A stretch of 64,000 nt of DNA from Larus michahellis. Taxonomy: Eukaryota; Chordata; Aves; Charadriiformes; Laridae. Each line of letters begins with the position of its first letter. Positions within the stretch are counted from its first letter, which is position 1. The notes beneath the pieces are model-generated. The model ran no database searches and was not told where the DNA came from. It was given only the letters and a program-made list of their open reading frames with translations. Below are positions 19,959 to 30,590 of the stretch, piece after piece. The translations under genes were made by a program, and so were the position numbers. The stretch is from assembly GCF_964199755.1 (NCBI RefSeq), contig NC_133910.1, positions 7,214,501 to 7,278,500 of the forward strand, in the 5' to 3' direction.

Positions 19959-21530
19959 ATGAAGACGCTGGTGAGTACCTGCCAGGACGGAGGGTACAGG
20001 GGGATGAGGGGCCGGGGGGACCCCGCCGGCATCGGGGGGTCGCTCACCCCAAAAGCGGTGCTGGGGGAGGCGCAGGCTGGCAGCTGCGCCTGGGCCGTGG
20101 CTGCCTGCAGGAAGCGAGCGAGGCCCCGCCACCCAGCGCTCCCCGCTGTGGCTCCTTGCTGCGCCCCGGCCAACGTGCCCCAACACCCTCCTCCCGGGGG
20201 CTGCTCGTGCCCCACGGCACTGCCGGGGCCGCTGGCATCCAGCATGGTGCCGGTGCACGTGGCCGGGCCTGGAGAAACCTTCCCGCTCTGCTTCCAGGTC
20301 CGGCTCTTCCTAACGCTGGTGTGCATGGCGGTGGTCGCCGTGCTGTACATCCTGCTCAGCCCCCAAGCCAGCCTGCGGTCCTGCTGCCAGACCCCGGGGG
20401 CGCAGGGCAGCCCCTCGGCACCCACGCTCCTCAGCTTCCAGGGCTACAGCCGCGTCCCCGACGGAAAGGTGCGTGGGGATGGGGCGGCGCTGGGGGTGGT
20501 GGGGCAGCCCCACCTGCCCGTGCCTCTGTTTCCCCTTCCTGAGGGAAGGGCGGATGGAGCTGCGGTGTGTCTGGCGGCTGTGGAGCTGAGGGTACGTCTC
20601 CCCGCAGCCGCTGGAGCGAGCGCTATGCCGCCACTGCGCCGTCGTCTCCAGCTCAGGGCAGATGCTGGGCTCCCGCCTGGGACAGGCCATCGATGGGCAG
20701 GAGTGTGTCCTACGCATGAACCATGCCCCCACCACCAGCTACGAGGAGGACGTGGGGACACGGAGCACCATCCGGGTGGTGTCACACACCAGCGTCCCGC
20801 TGCTGCTGAAGAACCAGCCCTACTTCTTCCAGCAGTCCCAGGAGACCCTCTACGTCATCTGGGGGCCGTCGAAGAAGATGAACCGGGAGAAGTCGGGCAC
20901 GACCTACCGGGCGCTGCTGAAGGTGATGGAAATGTACCCCCACCTGCAGATCTACACCCTGACCGAGGAGAAGATGGCGTATTGCGATGACGTCTTCCAG
21001 AACGAGACGGGGAAGAACAGGTACCACCGGCTCCTGAGGAGCCCCCATCAGGTCCCCCTGCCATAGCACCCATCCCCGCATTGGGCACCCATGGCCCAGC
21101 TGGCCCGGCTGCTCCGCAGCACCCTCTCCAGTGCGGCCACGGTGCTTTGCAGGATGAAGTCTGGCTCCTTCCTGAGCACGGGCTGGTTCACCATGATCCT
21201 GGCCATGGAGCTGTGCGAGCAGATCTATGTCTTCGGCATGGTCAGCGACAACTACTGCAGGTGCGTGGGGGGCGGGGGAGGGGCGCGGGGTGGTCCGATG
21301 TCCCCACAGGTCCCACACCCACCCCATCATCTCCCGCCAGGGAGAAGAACCACTCGAGTGTGCCCTACCACTACTTCGAGAAGGGCCGGCTGGACGAATG
21401 TAGGATGTACCTGGTGCACGAGCGAGCCCACCGCGCCGGCCACCGCTTCATCACCGAGAAAGCCATCTTCTCCCGCTGGGCCAAGAGGAGGAACATCATC
21501 TTCACCCACCCATCCTGGGCAGGCGGGTAG
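19959..21530 (+). CDS. ST6GALNAC4: ST6GALNAC4, alpha-2,6-sialyltransferase (ST6GalNAc IV)
   Basis: Five coding exons: 19959-19970, 20298-20468, 20608-21020, 21153-21260 and 21341-21530 (TAG), giving 297 aa (human 302). It is a type II Golgi enzyme with a very short cytosolic tail, a signal-anchor at about residues 6-22, and a stem containing SFQGYSRVPDGK. The catalytic domain follows: sialylmotif L starts at C68 (CRHCAVVSSSGQMLGSRLG), motif S is SFLSTGWFTMILAMELCE (about 204-221), motif III is YHYF (244-247), and motif VS is HRFITE (269-274). The family adds sialic acid in alpha-2,6 linkage to the GalNAc of sialyl-3-Gal-beta-1,3-GalNAc, making disialyl-T on O-glycans. It is assigned to ST6GALNAC4 rather than ST6GALNAC6 by the SYEEDVGTRST and KGRLDECRMYL segments and by gene order. 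Its sister gene lies 3.7 kb downstream on the same strand. Confidence 0.95.
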
Positions 21531-21836
21531 GCCGCCAGCCGTGGGGCGAGGTGAGGAGGACCATGGCAGTGGGGGTCTCATCCTGCAACAGCGCATCCCC
21601 ACTCTGCCGGTGCCACGGTTGAAAGCCTTTTACCGAACCCCGGAGCAGGGAGTCTCCGTTTACGCAGTGGCAGGGACGGTTCCCCCAGACCTGGGGCTGG
21701 GACCCCCCATGCCAGTGCACGGGGGGCGTGAGCTGGACCCACAGAGCCCCATCATCTCTGAGCTGCTGCCCGGATGGACCCAGGGCGACCAGGAAGTTTT
21801 TCTGCCTGCTCTACTGAGTTGAATATTTAATGCAGG

Positions 21837-21842
21837 ATTAAA
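21837..21842 (+). terminator. ST6GALNAC4: Poly(A) signal variant, probable ST6GALNAC4
   Basis: ATTAAA about 310 bases after the stop. A second ATTAAA occurs near 22108, so the exact end is uncertain. Confidence 0.4.
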
Positions 21843-23084
21843 CATCCACGCTGCTGGGCTCCAGCACAACACAGGGCCTCTCCCAGGGATGAAGCTTCGC
21901 CACAGCCCCTGCCCCGAGACCTGGCACTGGATGTGGGGTGCAGGGAGCCGGGGCTGGGGCCCCCCATCCTGCTGTCCCCGGGCAGGTCCCTGCGGCTCCA
22001 GCTGCCCCTGTGCCCCCCAGCCGGGAAGCCTAAGGGCCACATGTGCCCCGGGGGCTCCGAGTTGCCTTGTCACAAGTGCCCTTGGATTCAGACCAAAGCA
22101 AACGTGGCCATTAAAAGTGTTTTTAACTTGGTGGTGCCCCACACTGTGCCCCTTGCGTCTGTGGGACATGGGGACAGGGGACAGCAGCTGGTCGCAGGGC
22201 TGCAGTGTCCTGCTCTCCTGCCAGGCTATAAATAAGAGGGGGAGGTGACGAGGCGGTAGAGCTGGTCCTGAGCATGGAGGGGGGTGGTTGAGATTATTTG
22301 GGAAACAGCAGCTGCGTCTCTGGCCTGGCGTGGATTTTGTGCTGGGTCTGGGGTGATCCTCAGCCCCACAGGGCTCAGCACTGCAGGCAGGATGGCTGCC
22401 GGCTCCCGCATCCCCTGAGAGAGGGGGCACGGCACAGGCACGTGTGTGGCCCTGAGCCCGGCTGCATGGAGCTGCCACAGCGGCTCTTTGAACCTGTAAC
22501 AGATGGCACAAGTTCGGGTGGGCCCGGTGGTGTCTGGGGGGCTGGGGGCGAGCAGGAGGGGCAGAGGGATCCACGTTCGCTCCCGTTTCAGCTGAGGCCA
22601 AATGCTGGGGTCAAGCGAGGAGCAAGTTGGCTGGGACCCAGGGATGCTGCCAGGATGCTTCCTGCAGGCGAGTGGGAGCAGAAGAGCCCATGGAACTCTT
22701 TGCCGGGTGCTCCAGCTGCCACAACCCCGCGCAGGATGGGCTTCACTAGCACAGCAGAGCCAAAATCCCTCTGAGCAGGCGTCAGCCGCCGCAGTGGAAA
22801 TGCAGGGCCGTGTCAGCAGCGGAGTCCCCTCCTCACCCCACGAAATGCCCCAGAGAGGCGCCCTGGGCTGCCCGGCCAGCATGGGGGAGGCCGTGGCATC
22901 CCAGCAATATGGCCTGGCGGCATGTCAGGCACTACGCGCTGCTCCTGCCACTCCCGGAGAGCGCTGCCGCACCCATCATCCCGCTGCCCGTACCGGTGCC
23001 CTCAGCAGAACGTCGGGCCAGGCCGCGGGGACGGGGCGGGAGGGGGCAGCCCCGGCCCGCCCCACCGGGGCCCGGCGCGGGGAG
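21843..23084. other. ST6GALNAC4-ST6GALNAC6 spacer
   Basis: This is 1.2 kb with no exon or known element. Open frames on both strands overlap each other and have no recognisable domains. GC content rises sharply towards the right-hand end, where the ST6GALNAC6 upstream CpG island begins. Confidence 0.45.
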
Positions 23085-23225
23085 GGCGGCGCTAGGACCC
23101 CGGGTCCTCCCTATCCCCGGGCGGGCGGCGCTAGGACCCCCGCGGCGTTCCCCATCCCCGGGCGGGCGGCGCTAGGACCCCCGCGGCGTTCCCCATCCCC
23201 GGGCGGGCGGCGCTAGGACCCCGGC
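23085..23225. repeat. Tandem repeat, four copies of a ~41-bp unit
   Basis: The string GGCGGCGCTAGGACCC recurs at 23085, 23124, 23165 and 23206 (spacing 39, 41 and 41 bases). The sequence between copies is nearly the same (CCGCGGCGTTCCCCATCC). The array lies upstream of ST6GALNAC6. Confidence 0.9.
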
Positions 23226-23507
23226 GGCGGTGGGGGGCCGAGAGGCGGCGGCGGCCCCGGCCCCGGTCCCGGTCCCGGTCCCCGTCCCGGGCGCAGTGCG
23301 TAGCGGAGCCGGTCGGTCCGGAGCGATCGGTGGACACGGCGCGTCCCCTCTGGGCCCGTTAAACCGGTGCGGGGGCGGGGAGCGGAACGGCGCCGTGGCC
23401 GGGCGGAGGAGCGGCCCCCGCCCCGCGGCTGGATTTTGGCGGGGGGGGGACGGGGGGACGCGGGGAAGGGGCCGGTTCTGGCCTGCCGCGGGAGGAAGGG
23501 GGCGGAA

Positions 23508-24050
23508 GGAGGGGGCTGCACGCCGGGAGCGGGGGGGGCTACACGCCGGGGAGGGGGGGGGGGTCGCACCCGGGAGCAGGCGGGATTGCACCCCGGGGAG
23601 GGTGAGCGCTGTACCCCCGGGAGCCGGGGGGAGAACCGGGGGGAGCCCCGGGAACCCCCGGGAGTGGGGGTTGCACGCCGGGGATGGGGGAGCTGCACCC
23701 CAGGAGCGGGGGGGCTGCATGCTGGGGTTGGAGGGTTGCACGCCGGGGAAGAGGGGATTTGCATTGCCGGGGGGGGGCTGCACCCCAGGAGCGGGGGGCT
23801 TTTTCCCCTGGGAAGGGGAGGGGTTGTACCCCGGGGAGCACGGGGGGGCTGCACCCCGGGGTGGGGGGGGTGCTGCATGCCGGGGTGGGGGAGGATTCGG
23901 ACGTAGGAGCGGAGGAGGGTTCGCACCACGGGGGGGCCGGGGGAGGGTTTTCACTTCCCGGCATGCGGGAGGGTTCGCATCCGGGGCTGAGGGGGGGCCG
24001 GCAGACGGGGGTGCGGCGGGATTCGCACCCCGGGGTTGGGGGGGGGGTGG
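23508..24050. repeat. G-rich degenerate minisatellite upstream of ST6GALNAC6
   Basis: About 20 head-to-tail copies of a 20-27 bp unit whose core reads TGCACCCCGGGGA preceded by a run of G. It is strongly G-rich on the + strand. It explains the long open frames on both strands here, which are repeats of short peptides such as GGLHAG and CTPGAGG and not genes. Confidence 0.85.
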
Positions 24051-24099
24051 GGGGGACGGGGAGAGCGGGTCTGGCTCAGCCCTTCCCCGGCAGAGCAGC

Positions 24100-24214
24100 G
24101 ATGTGACCCCCGGGGCGCCGCCATGGCCGGGGCCGGTACCCCCCAGCGGGGCGGAGGAGGAGATGAGGGACCCCCCCGCGCCACCCGCCGCAGATGAGAC
24201 CCCCCCCCGCCCGG
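24100..24214 (+). promoter_or_regulatory. ST6GALNAC6: Candidate ST6GALNAC6 5' noncoding exon
   Basis: CpG-rich sequence ends at a good donor (GTAAGG at 24215). A matching acceptor (TTGCAG) ends at 25215, just before the coding start. A stop (TGA, 25248-25250) in frame with the main ATG means upstream sequence would be untranslated. No transcript data support this exon. Confidence 0.3.
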
Positions 24215-25265
24215 GTAAGGCCCGCGGGGTCCCCGCTGCGGGGTCACCCACCGCCTCGGCACGACGTGGGGAGCGGAGCGGGGCGCAGCGGTAGGAGCCG
24301 GGGTCCTGGTTCTGCCCCCCCCCCTTCCCCGGCTGCACCCCAGCCTCTGCACGGCGAGGCCCCTTTGCACCCACATGCCTGGTCCCCCCGGGTGGGTTGG
24401 CACCTCCCCAGCCATCGACACCGGCCCTGAGAGCCCCTCGGAGTTCCCTGCCCCCCCAGGGGTTGAACCCAGGCTGCTGAGCCATGTTCCATCCCTGCTC
24501 CCTTCCCCAGGGCAATTAGTAAAAAGGCTTCAATTTTTTTTCTAATTTCCAATTGCTCCGACTACTCCGGGAGCGTCCATGACTCGCTAACGAGGGCATT
24601 AAAAAATAAATTGGGTCAGTCCATTCCAGCAAGCCTGGGCAAGTGGGGGTTAGAGCAAGTCCCCCCCGGGGGCGAGCAGCCGGGGTGCAGCCCATGCCCC
24701 CAGGGCTGGTGAGGTCCCTGCCGGCTCTGGCTGCATTTGAGCCCATGCGTGAGCTGAGTTGCACAGGTCTTGGTTCCTCTCCCCCCGATCCAAGCCGGTT
24801 GTTTTAATGGGATTTCACCGTGCGAGCGGCAGGTTTACCCTCCCTAACCCCGCGGGTTTGAGCGGCTTTGGCCCCGCCGGCAAGGGATAATCCCTGCCAG
24901 GAGCCAGTCCTGCTGCCGGGATCTCCCCGGCACGAGCTGCGGTCGGGTTTGGCTCTTTGGCACCGCAGAGCTTGCCCAGCCTCTATCCACGGCATTTCCC
25001 TTCCCTGCACTGGTGCCGGGGGGTTTGTCCTCCCCTTGAAAGGGGGGGACATGGGGGTCTGGTTGGGCACCCACCCCACGAGTGCTCCGGCACAGCGGAG
25101 CCAGGCTGCCTGGCGGCTCATCCCATATCCCTGCTGGCACCTGGGGACTGTGTCCCAAGCAGCGTGGGGACGGGAGCACAGCACGGTGGTGAGGGGGTGA
25201 CCGCATGCCTTGCAGGTGCTCGCAGGACCCTGGCGACTGCTGCGCGCTGAGGCCGGCGCGGAGAC

Positions 25266-26789
25266 ATGAGTGGCAGCGCGGTGAGTGCTGGGCCATCGCC
25301 CTGGGGACAGGAGGCATCTCCTTGGGGACGCCGGGCATCCCGCTGGAGACGCTACCAGGAGCGGGGCTGGATGCGGACACCCGTGGGGTGAGGGGCAGCA
25401 GCTGACGCTGTCCCCCCACCCGCAGAGCCAGCGCGCCGCCGCCCTGGGGGTCCTCTTTGCCCTGATCATGTTGCTGATCATCTACAGCTCCGGCAGCGGG
25501 AGCGAGGTCTTCCCCTACAGCCGCCTGCGGGGCAGAGCCCGCCGGCCCCCCGACCTCAAGAAGTGGGGGGTGAAAAGCGGGTACCTGCCCGTCTGCGGGA
25601 ACAAGGTACGAGCTGGGCGGTGGGGTCCAGCCTTGGTGGCGGGTGCAGGATTCATCGCTCCGCCAACGTCCAGCCAAATTGTCCCTTCCAGTGGGACAGC
25701 AGTGCCTTGTCCCCTGTCCCAGCTTCATCCCTCCCTGATGGGTCGCAGTGACACCGGGGCCCCCTGCTCACAGCACTTGTGGTCCGCAGACCCTGACTGC
25801 CCGCTGCCACCAGTGCGTCATTGTCACCAGCTCCAGCCACCTCCTGGGCACCCGCCTGGGCACGGCCATCGACGGGGCTGAATGCACCATCCGCATGAAC
25901 GACGCTCCCACCACCGGCTATGAGCTTGACGTGGGCAACAAGACCAGCTTCCGCGTGGTGGCCCACTCCAGCCTCTACCGTGTCCTCAAGCGGCCCCAGG
26001 AGTTCGTCAACAAGACCCCGGAGACCATCTTCATCTTCTGGGGGCCGCCCGCCAAGATGCAGAAGAGCCTCCTGAAAATCATCCAACGCGTCAGCGCGTC
26101 CTTCCCCAACATGACGGCCTACGTCGTCTCCCCCAGCCGCATGAAGCAGTTTGATGACCTGTTTCGGGGGGAGACAGGGAAGGACAGGTACCTCGGAGCC
26201 ACTTCTTGCACCACGTCCCCCCACCTTTTCCAGGTCCCTGTGGCAGAGCTGGCTCTTGGGGCTGCTCCTTGGCTGTGGCATCGGGATGGGGGTCCCTGGG
26301 ATGGGGGCCTGTGGGATGGGGGTCCCTGGGGAAGGTTGGGGACCCTAAGGGGGTCCATCAGCCATGTCACCTCACGCCCATGTCGTGTGCCCCCCATTTC
26401 TCATCCCCAGGGAGAAGTCACGCTCATGGCTCAGCACCGGCTGGTTCACCATGGTGATCGCAGTGGAGCTGTGTGACGCCGTCCACGTCTACGGCATGGT
26501 GCCACCCAACTACTGCGGGTAAGGAGACCCCCGAGCCCCCCCCTTGGACCCCTGACCCCATTGTGGGGCTCACCCCCTGCTTTCCCCCCTCCTCTGCAGC
26601 CGCCGGCCCCCTCCCCGCCGCCTGCCCTACCACTACTACGAGCCGAAGGGCCCTGACGAGTGCACAACCTACATCCACAACGAGCGGAGCCGCAAGGGCA
26701 ACCACCATCGCTTCATCACCGAGAAGCGGGTCTTCGCCAGCTGGGCCGGCCTCTACAACATCACCTTCTCCCACCCCACCTGGCCATAG
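25266..26789 (+). CDS. ST6GALNAC6: ST6GALNAC6, alpha-2,6-sialyltransferase (ST6GalNAc VI)
   Basis: Five coding exons: 25266-25280, 25426-25605, 25790-26187, 26411-26518 and 26600-26789 (TAG), giving 296 aa. The signal-anchor is at about residues 9-22 (AALGVLFALIMLLIIY), followed by a stem with LRGRARRPPDLKKWGV. Sialylmotif L starts at CHQCVIVTSSSHLLGTRLG, motif S is SWLSTGWFTMVIAVELCD, motif III is YHYY (244-247), and motif VS is HRFITE (270-275). Identity to human ST6GALNAC6 is very high (for example ETIFIFWGPPAKMQKS, YHYYEPKGPDEC). The enzyme sialylates GalNAc of gangliosides (alpha-series) and GlcNAc/GalNAc of Lewis-type chains in the Golgi. The start is the first ATG after an in-frame TGA. 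Human isoforms with a longer N-terminus have no counterpart in this exon. Confidence 0.95.
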
Positions 26790-28286
26790 GGGCTGCCCCC
26801 CCCCGCCCCAAGCTGGGCAGACCCTCCCCCCCAGAGCTGGGATGGAGGGGGGTTCCCCTGCGTCCCCCCGGGAGTGGGGAGCTCCGGATGCCTCCCACGG
26901 TGCCACCACCATTGTGCACGGTGGCTCCTCACACCTCGGGTGCATTGGGTTTTGACATGGTTTTGGGAGGGGCCAGGAGGTGAGTGCAGGGTTTGGGGTG
27001 TCCCCCCCCTCCATGGGGGGAGGTGTGGGGGTGAGGTCCTGCTCGATGCTGGTCCAGGCACATTGCAGCCCCTGCAAGCACACGAGAGGGTGCCGGGTGC
27101 CCTCGTCTCCATTTGGGGCTGCATCACTTTTGGGGCCATCACAGAGACTGTTTCCCCCTGTCCCTCGGTGGGGGGACCCCTTCCTGGGGCTCATCACCCC
27201 CCCCAGCCACCCCTAGCACCCCGATCCCGGTCCACGGGCATCCTTCCCTCAGCAGAACCCCGCAGTTTTGGTGGGACCCCGCAGGGGTGACGCAGCCACC
27301 CCAAAACCACCTGTCTCCTGACACCACCGCGCCCCACACCCACACTGCCAAAACCTTTTCTAACTGAGCGATGGGATTTGGGGGGGGGGGGCTTTGGGGG
27401 GCTTTTTTTTGGTTTTTTCCCGCCCCGATTCTGGTCTCGGGGTTTGTATTCGAGTTTCTCTCCAAGCGTGCCTGGCCGGAGGAGCGAGCAGGGGCTGCCG
27501 GATGCTCGTTAGCGGTAACAAGGGGGCCAGCAGCAGCCTGCGGCTGGCTCCTCATCATTTATTAACCGCTTATAAACTATTTAGAAGTGGGCATGTGGCG
27601 GGGGGGGGCGGCAGTGCCCCTCGGTCCCCTGCAGCCAGGGGCAGGACGGGGGCAGGGCAGATTTTATTATTAATTTTTCAGCAGCGGAGAGGTGGATTTG
27701 GGGAAAATAGCTAAATATGGCACGTTTGGGTGCGGAGCCCTGGCAGGGCTTTGTGCCTCAGTTTCCCTCTGGCTGTGACCTGTCCCCATTGCGGCTGGGG
27801 GGGGACTCCGTGCTGGGGGGACACGGCTGCGTTTTGTAATGGTTTGTACAGGAATAAATATTGCTGCAGTCTGTTGCCTTGGGCCCTGGCCGCGTGCTGG
27901 GTTTTTGGGGCTGGGCAGCGTGTGCCGGCGCTGCCATCGCAGGGGGTTTCTGGCCCCTGGCGCCCCCCAGCCCACAGTGGTGGTGGCCATGGGCGCTCGG
28001 GAGGATGCGGGAAGGGGGCCAGCGTGGCACCCGTGCCCATCAGTAGGGTGATCCCAGCTGCGTGCCCTGGAGCGGGTGGCAGCTGAGACCTCCCCAACTC
28101 ATGTCACCCCCAGCCAGGGGTGGCGGGGCTTTGGGGCGGGGTCTCTGCAGCCACGGAGGGGGAGGAAAGGCAGGTAAGGCCCCTGCATCCCCGGGGATTT
28201 ACCCCCCCGCCGCCCCGGGGCTGGCAGGGTGGGGGTGCCAGCCAGGGTGCTGCGGTGGATGGGGAGAGGGATGGGGACGTGGGGAT
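26790..28286. other. ST6GALNAC6 3' UTR and spacer to AK1
   Basis: No exon was recognised. ST6GALNAC6 3' UTR must occupy the first part. Possible poly(A) hexamers are weak. An AT-rich patch at about 27550-27720 (TTATTAACC..., ATTTTATTATTAATTTTTCAG) stands out in otherwise GC-rich DNA, and an AATAAA lies at about 27852-27857. Confidence 0.4.
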
Positions 28287-28655
28287 GGGGACAGCTGTCC
28301 CCTCCGAGGGGCTGGGGGGAGTGGCACGGGGATGTCTCAGGGACCCCAAACCCAGCAGGGTGAAGGCTCCCCCCGCGGGTGGGGGAAACTGAGGCACGGG
28401 GGTGGGGGGAGGGATGTGTTGGCATCCCCCGCCCGTGCGGGGGTTCCGAGCATCCCAGCCTCTCGCCGGGCCGGCTCCGGGAGGACCGATGCTCGGGGGG
28501 GGGGGGCGGTGTCGGTGCCCCCCCCCGCCGCTGCCCGTCCCCTGCCCGCTCCCGGCATGCACCGCGGCGCCAGCGCTCTATATATAGCGGTAAAAATAGC
28601 CGGGCAGGACCGCAGGCAGCCGCACGCGCTGCCCGCCCCGGCCCCGCGCCCAGAG
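28287..28655 (+). promoter_or_regulatory. AK1: Candidate AK1 muscle promoter and noncoding exon 1
   Basis: CTATATATAG at 28578-28587 is both a TATA box and a perfect MEF2 consensus (YTAWWWWTAR). A near-MEF2 site, GTAAAAATAG, follows at 28590-28599. A short GC-rich stretch then ends at a donor (AGAG, then GTCAGT at 28656). Upstream, a perfect 16-bp palindrome at 28287-28302 centres on the E-box CAGCTG. Splicing from 28655 to the acceptor at 30557 would give a ~50-bp noncoding first exon. AK1 is the muscle adenylate kinase, so this layout fits, but the link to AK1 is inferred. Confidence 0.5.
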
Positions 28656-28907
28656 GTCAGTGTGTGCCCCCCGCCACCCCCCCGGGGTCCCGCTGCCACC
28701 GCCCGGCCCCGGGGGGAGGGGGGGGTGTCACTGCGGCACCGGCCTTCGCAGGGGTGATGGGGGGGCCTGTGCCCGCCGCTGCCGCCCGTCCGGCCCCTGT
28801 CCCCTCCCGGTGGGGGGCTGGCAGCACGGGGAACGGGGGGTGCTGGGCGGGGGGGGGGGCATCGCAGGAGTTCCGGGGGTATCGGTGCTGGGGCACTTGC
28901 GCAGGTG

Positions 28908-29465
28908 CTGGAACCATTGCAGGGGATGCCGGGGGGCTTGCGTGGGGTACTGGAGCCATTGCATGGGGTGCTGGGGGTTTAGAGGGGATGCTGGGGGGCT
29001 TGCACGGGGTGCTGGGGGCCTTGCTGGGGATACTGGGGGGCTTGCAGGGGATGCTGGTGGAGCTTGCAGGGGATCCTGGGGGGATTTGCATGGGGTCCCA
29101 GGGAGTCCTGCAGGAGATACTGGGGGGCCTGCAGGGGTGCTGGAGCCATTATATTATATATATTGCCATATATTATATTGCCATATAATATATTGCCATA
29201 TATTATATATATTACATGGGGTGCTGGGGGGCCTGCAGGGGTGCTGAAGCCATTGCTTGTGTGCTGGGGGGCTTGCATGGCATGCGGGGGCCTTTGCTGG
29301 GGATACTGGGGAGGCTTGCACGGGATGCTGGGGGGCTTGCAGGGGTGCTGGAGCCATTGCACGGCTCCTGGGGGGGGACTGCAGGGGATGCTGGAGCCAT
29401 GGCAGTGTATGCTGGGGGCTTGCAGGGGGTGCTGGAGGGATTGCAGGGGTGCTGGAGCAGCCCAG
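28908..29465. repeat. G-rich minisatellite (about 24-27 bp unit)
   Basis: Tandem copies of a unit like GGGGTGCTGGGGGGCTTGCA, with variants ending in TGGAGCCATT. The array is interrupted by the AT island at 29147-29216. It lies in the presumed AK1 first intron. Confidence 0.85.
29147..29216. repeat. AT-rich tandem repeat embedded in the G-rich minisatellite
   Basis: About 70 bases almost purely A/T, built from four copies of ATTGCCATATATTATAT-like units. G-rich minisatellite units flank it directly on both sides. Confidence 0.85.
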
Positions 29466-30389
29466 GCCTGGGCCTGGGGACCCGGGAGTGGCGGGAGCTG
29501 GATGCCAATGGGATTGGGGGGGCTGGGGATGCTGTGGTTGGAGCTGGTGGTGGGGTGAGGTTGGTGGGAGCACCCTGGAGTGTGTCCTGCGACGGCATTT
29601 TTTGGGAAGTCCCAGGCCACACTGCACCCCCCCACCTAGCCCTGGGCCCCCGGCTGAGCACCCCCCTCCCCATCTCCTCGGGACCTGCCACCTCCACGTC
29701 ACCCTGCGCCCATGGACCCAGCGCTGCGCTGGATCAGTCCCCAAGCCCGCACCGAGGTCGGTGCCAGCAGTCCTGGGGCACCCCCCACAATCAGGGACCC
29801 CAGGGATCCTGCACCCACCCAGACCCTGTGGGGGCCACCCCGAGGGCTCCGTCCCCACAGCGCAGGTGGGACGTGACCCGGTGCTGGTTTCAGCCCGGCC
29901 ATACTTAGCCTCTGCCCTTTCCCGGCTGTAACACGACCTTGTCAGCAGCCACGGGCTCATTTGGCCACGGGATGCCCCGTCCCCGCACCCCGTCCAGCCG
30001 GTTTGGGGTGACGTGCTGTGGCCAAGCAGGTTGGGTGCCGCAGGGCTGGGTGCGGGCAGGCAGAGTGGCCAACCCCCCCCCCCCAAGGTGATGGGGGTGC
30101 AATGGGGTGCTGCAAGCCCCCCCTTAGGGCACCCAAAATGAAAACAGCCCGCAGGGAGCTGGGGGGGTGTTGCCTCCATCACTCGGTGTCCTGGGGACAC
30201 TGGTCAACCCAAGCCACTTTCTGGCTGCCCGGGCGACACCCCAGGCACAGGGATGTGGTCAGGGCTGGGGAGGAAGCCAGTAACGTCACCGTGCGTCACC
30301 CGGCATGGGGAAGCCCTCACCGCAGCCGGATGGGGCGGGTGGCTGCCGGGAGCCAGGTAGGTGATGGCCATGGGAGCAGGCGTCCCCAG

Positions 30390-30468
30390 CTCCCTATTTT
30401 AGGGCCAAGCTGGGCCTTTGGCGGGGCGGAAGACCTGACCCCCAGCTTGGCCATCATGGCAGGGAAGG
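30390..30468 (+). promoter_or_regulatory. AK1: Candidate alternative AK1 5' exon with CArG/TATA-like box
   Basis: CCCTATTTTAGGG (about 30392-30404) resembles a TATA box and a one-mismatch CArG box. A donor GTGAGC at 30469 lies 90 bases before the acceptor at 30557. If used as an exon it would carry an ATG (30456) out of frame with AK1, so it may be an alternative promoter or a decoy. Confidence 0.25.
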
Positions 30469-30590
30469 GTGAGCCGTTGTCTCCCCAAACCCTGGCGTTG
30501 GGGACCTGCGTGTCACTGCTGTGCTGAGTTGTTCACCCTGCTCCTCTTCTCTTGCAGCCTTAAGTGCTCCTGTGCCTGGACCGCGGCAGC

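Noticed and set aside
23172-24515. Open frames of 350-450 codons on both strands
   Set aside because: They are products of the G-rich minisatellite and GC-rich flanks; the peptides are low-complexity repeats.
29147-29216. AT island as an inserted transposon
   Set aside because: It is a simple tandem repeat with no terminal structure or target duplication, so slippage is the simpler explanation.
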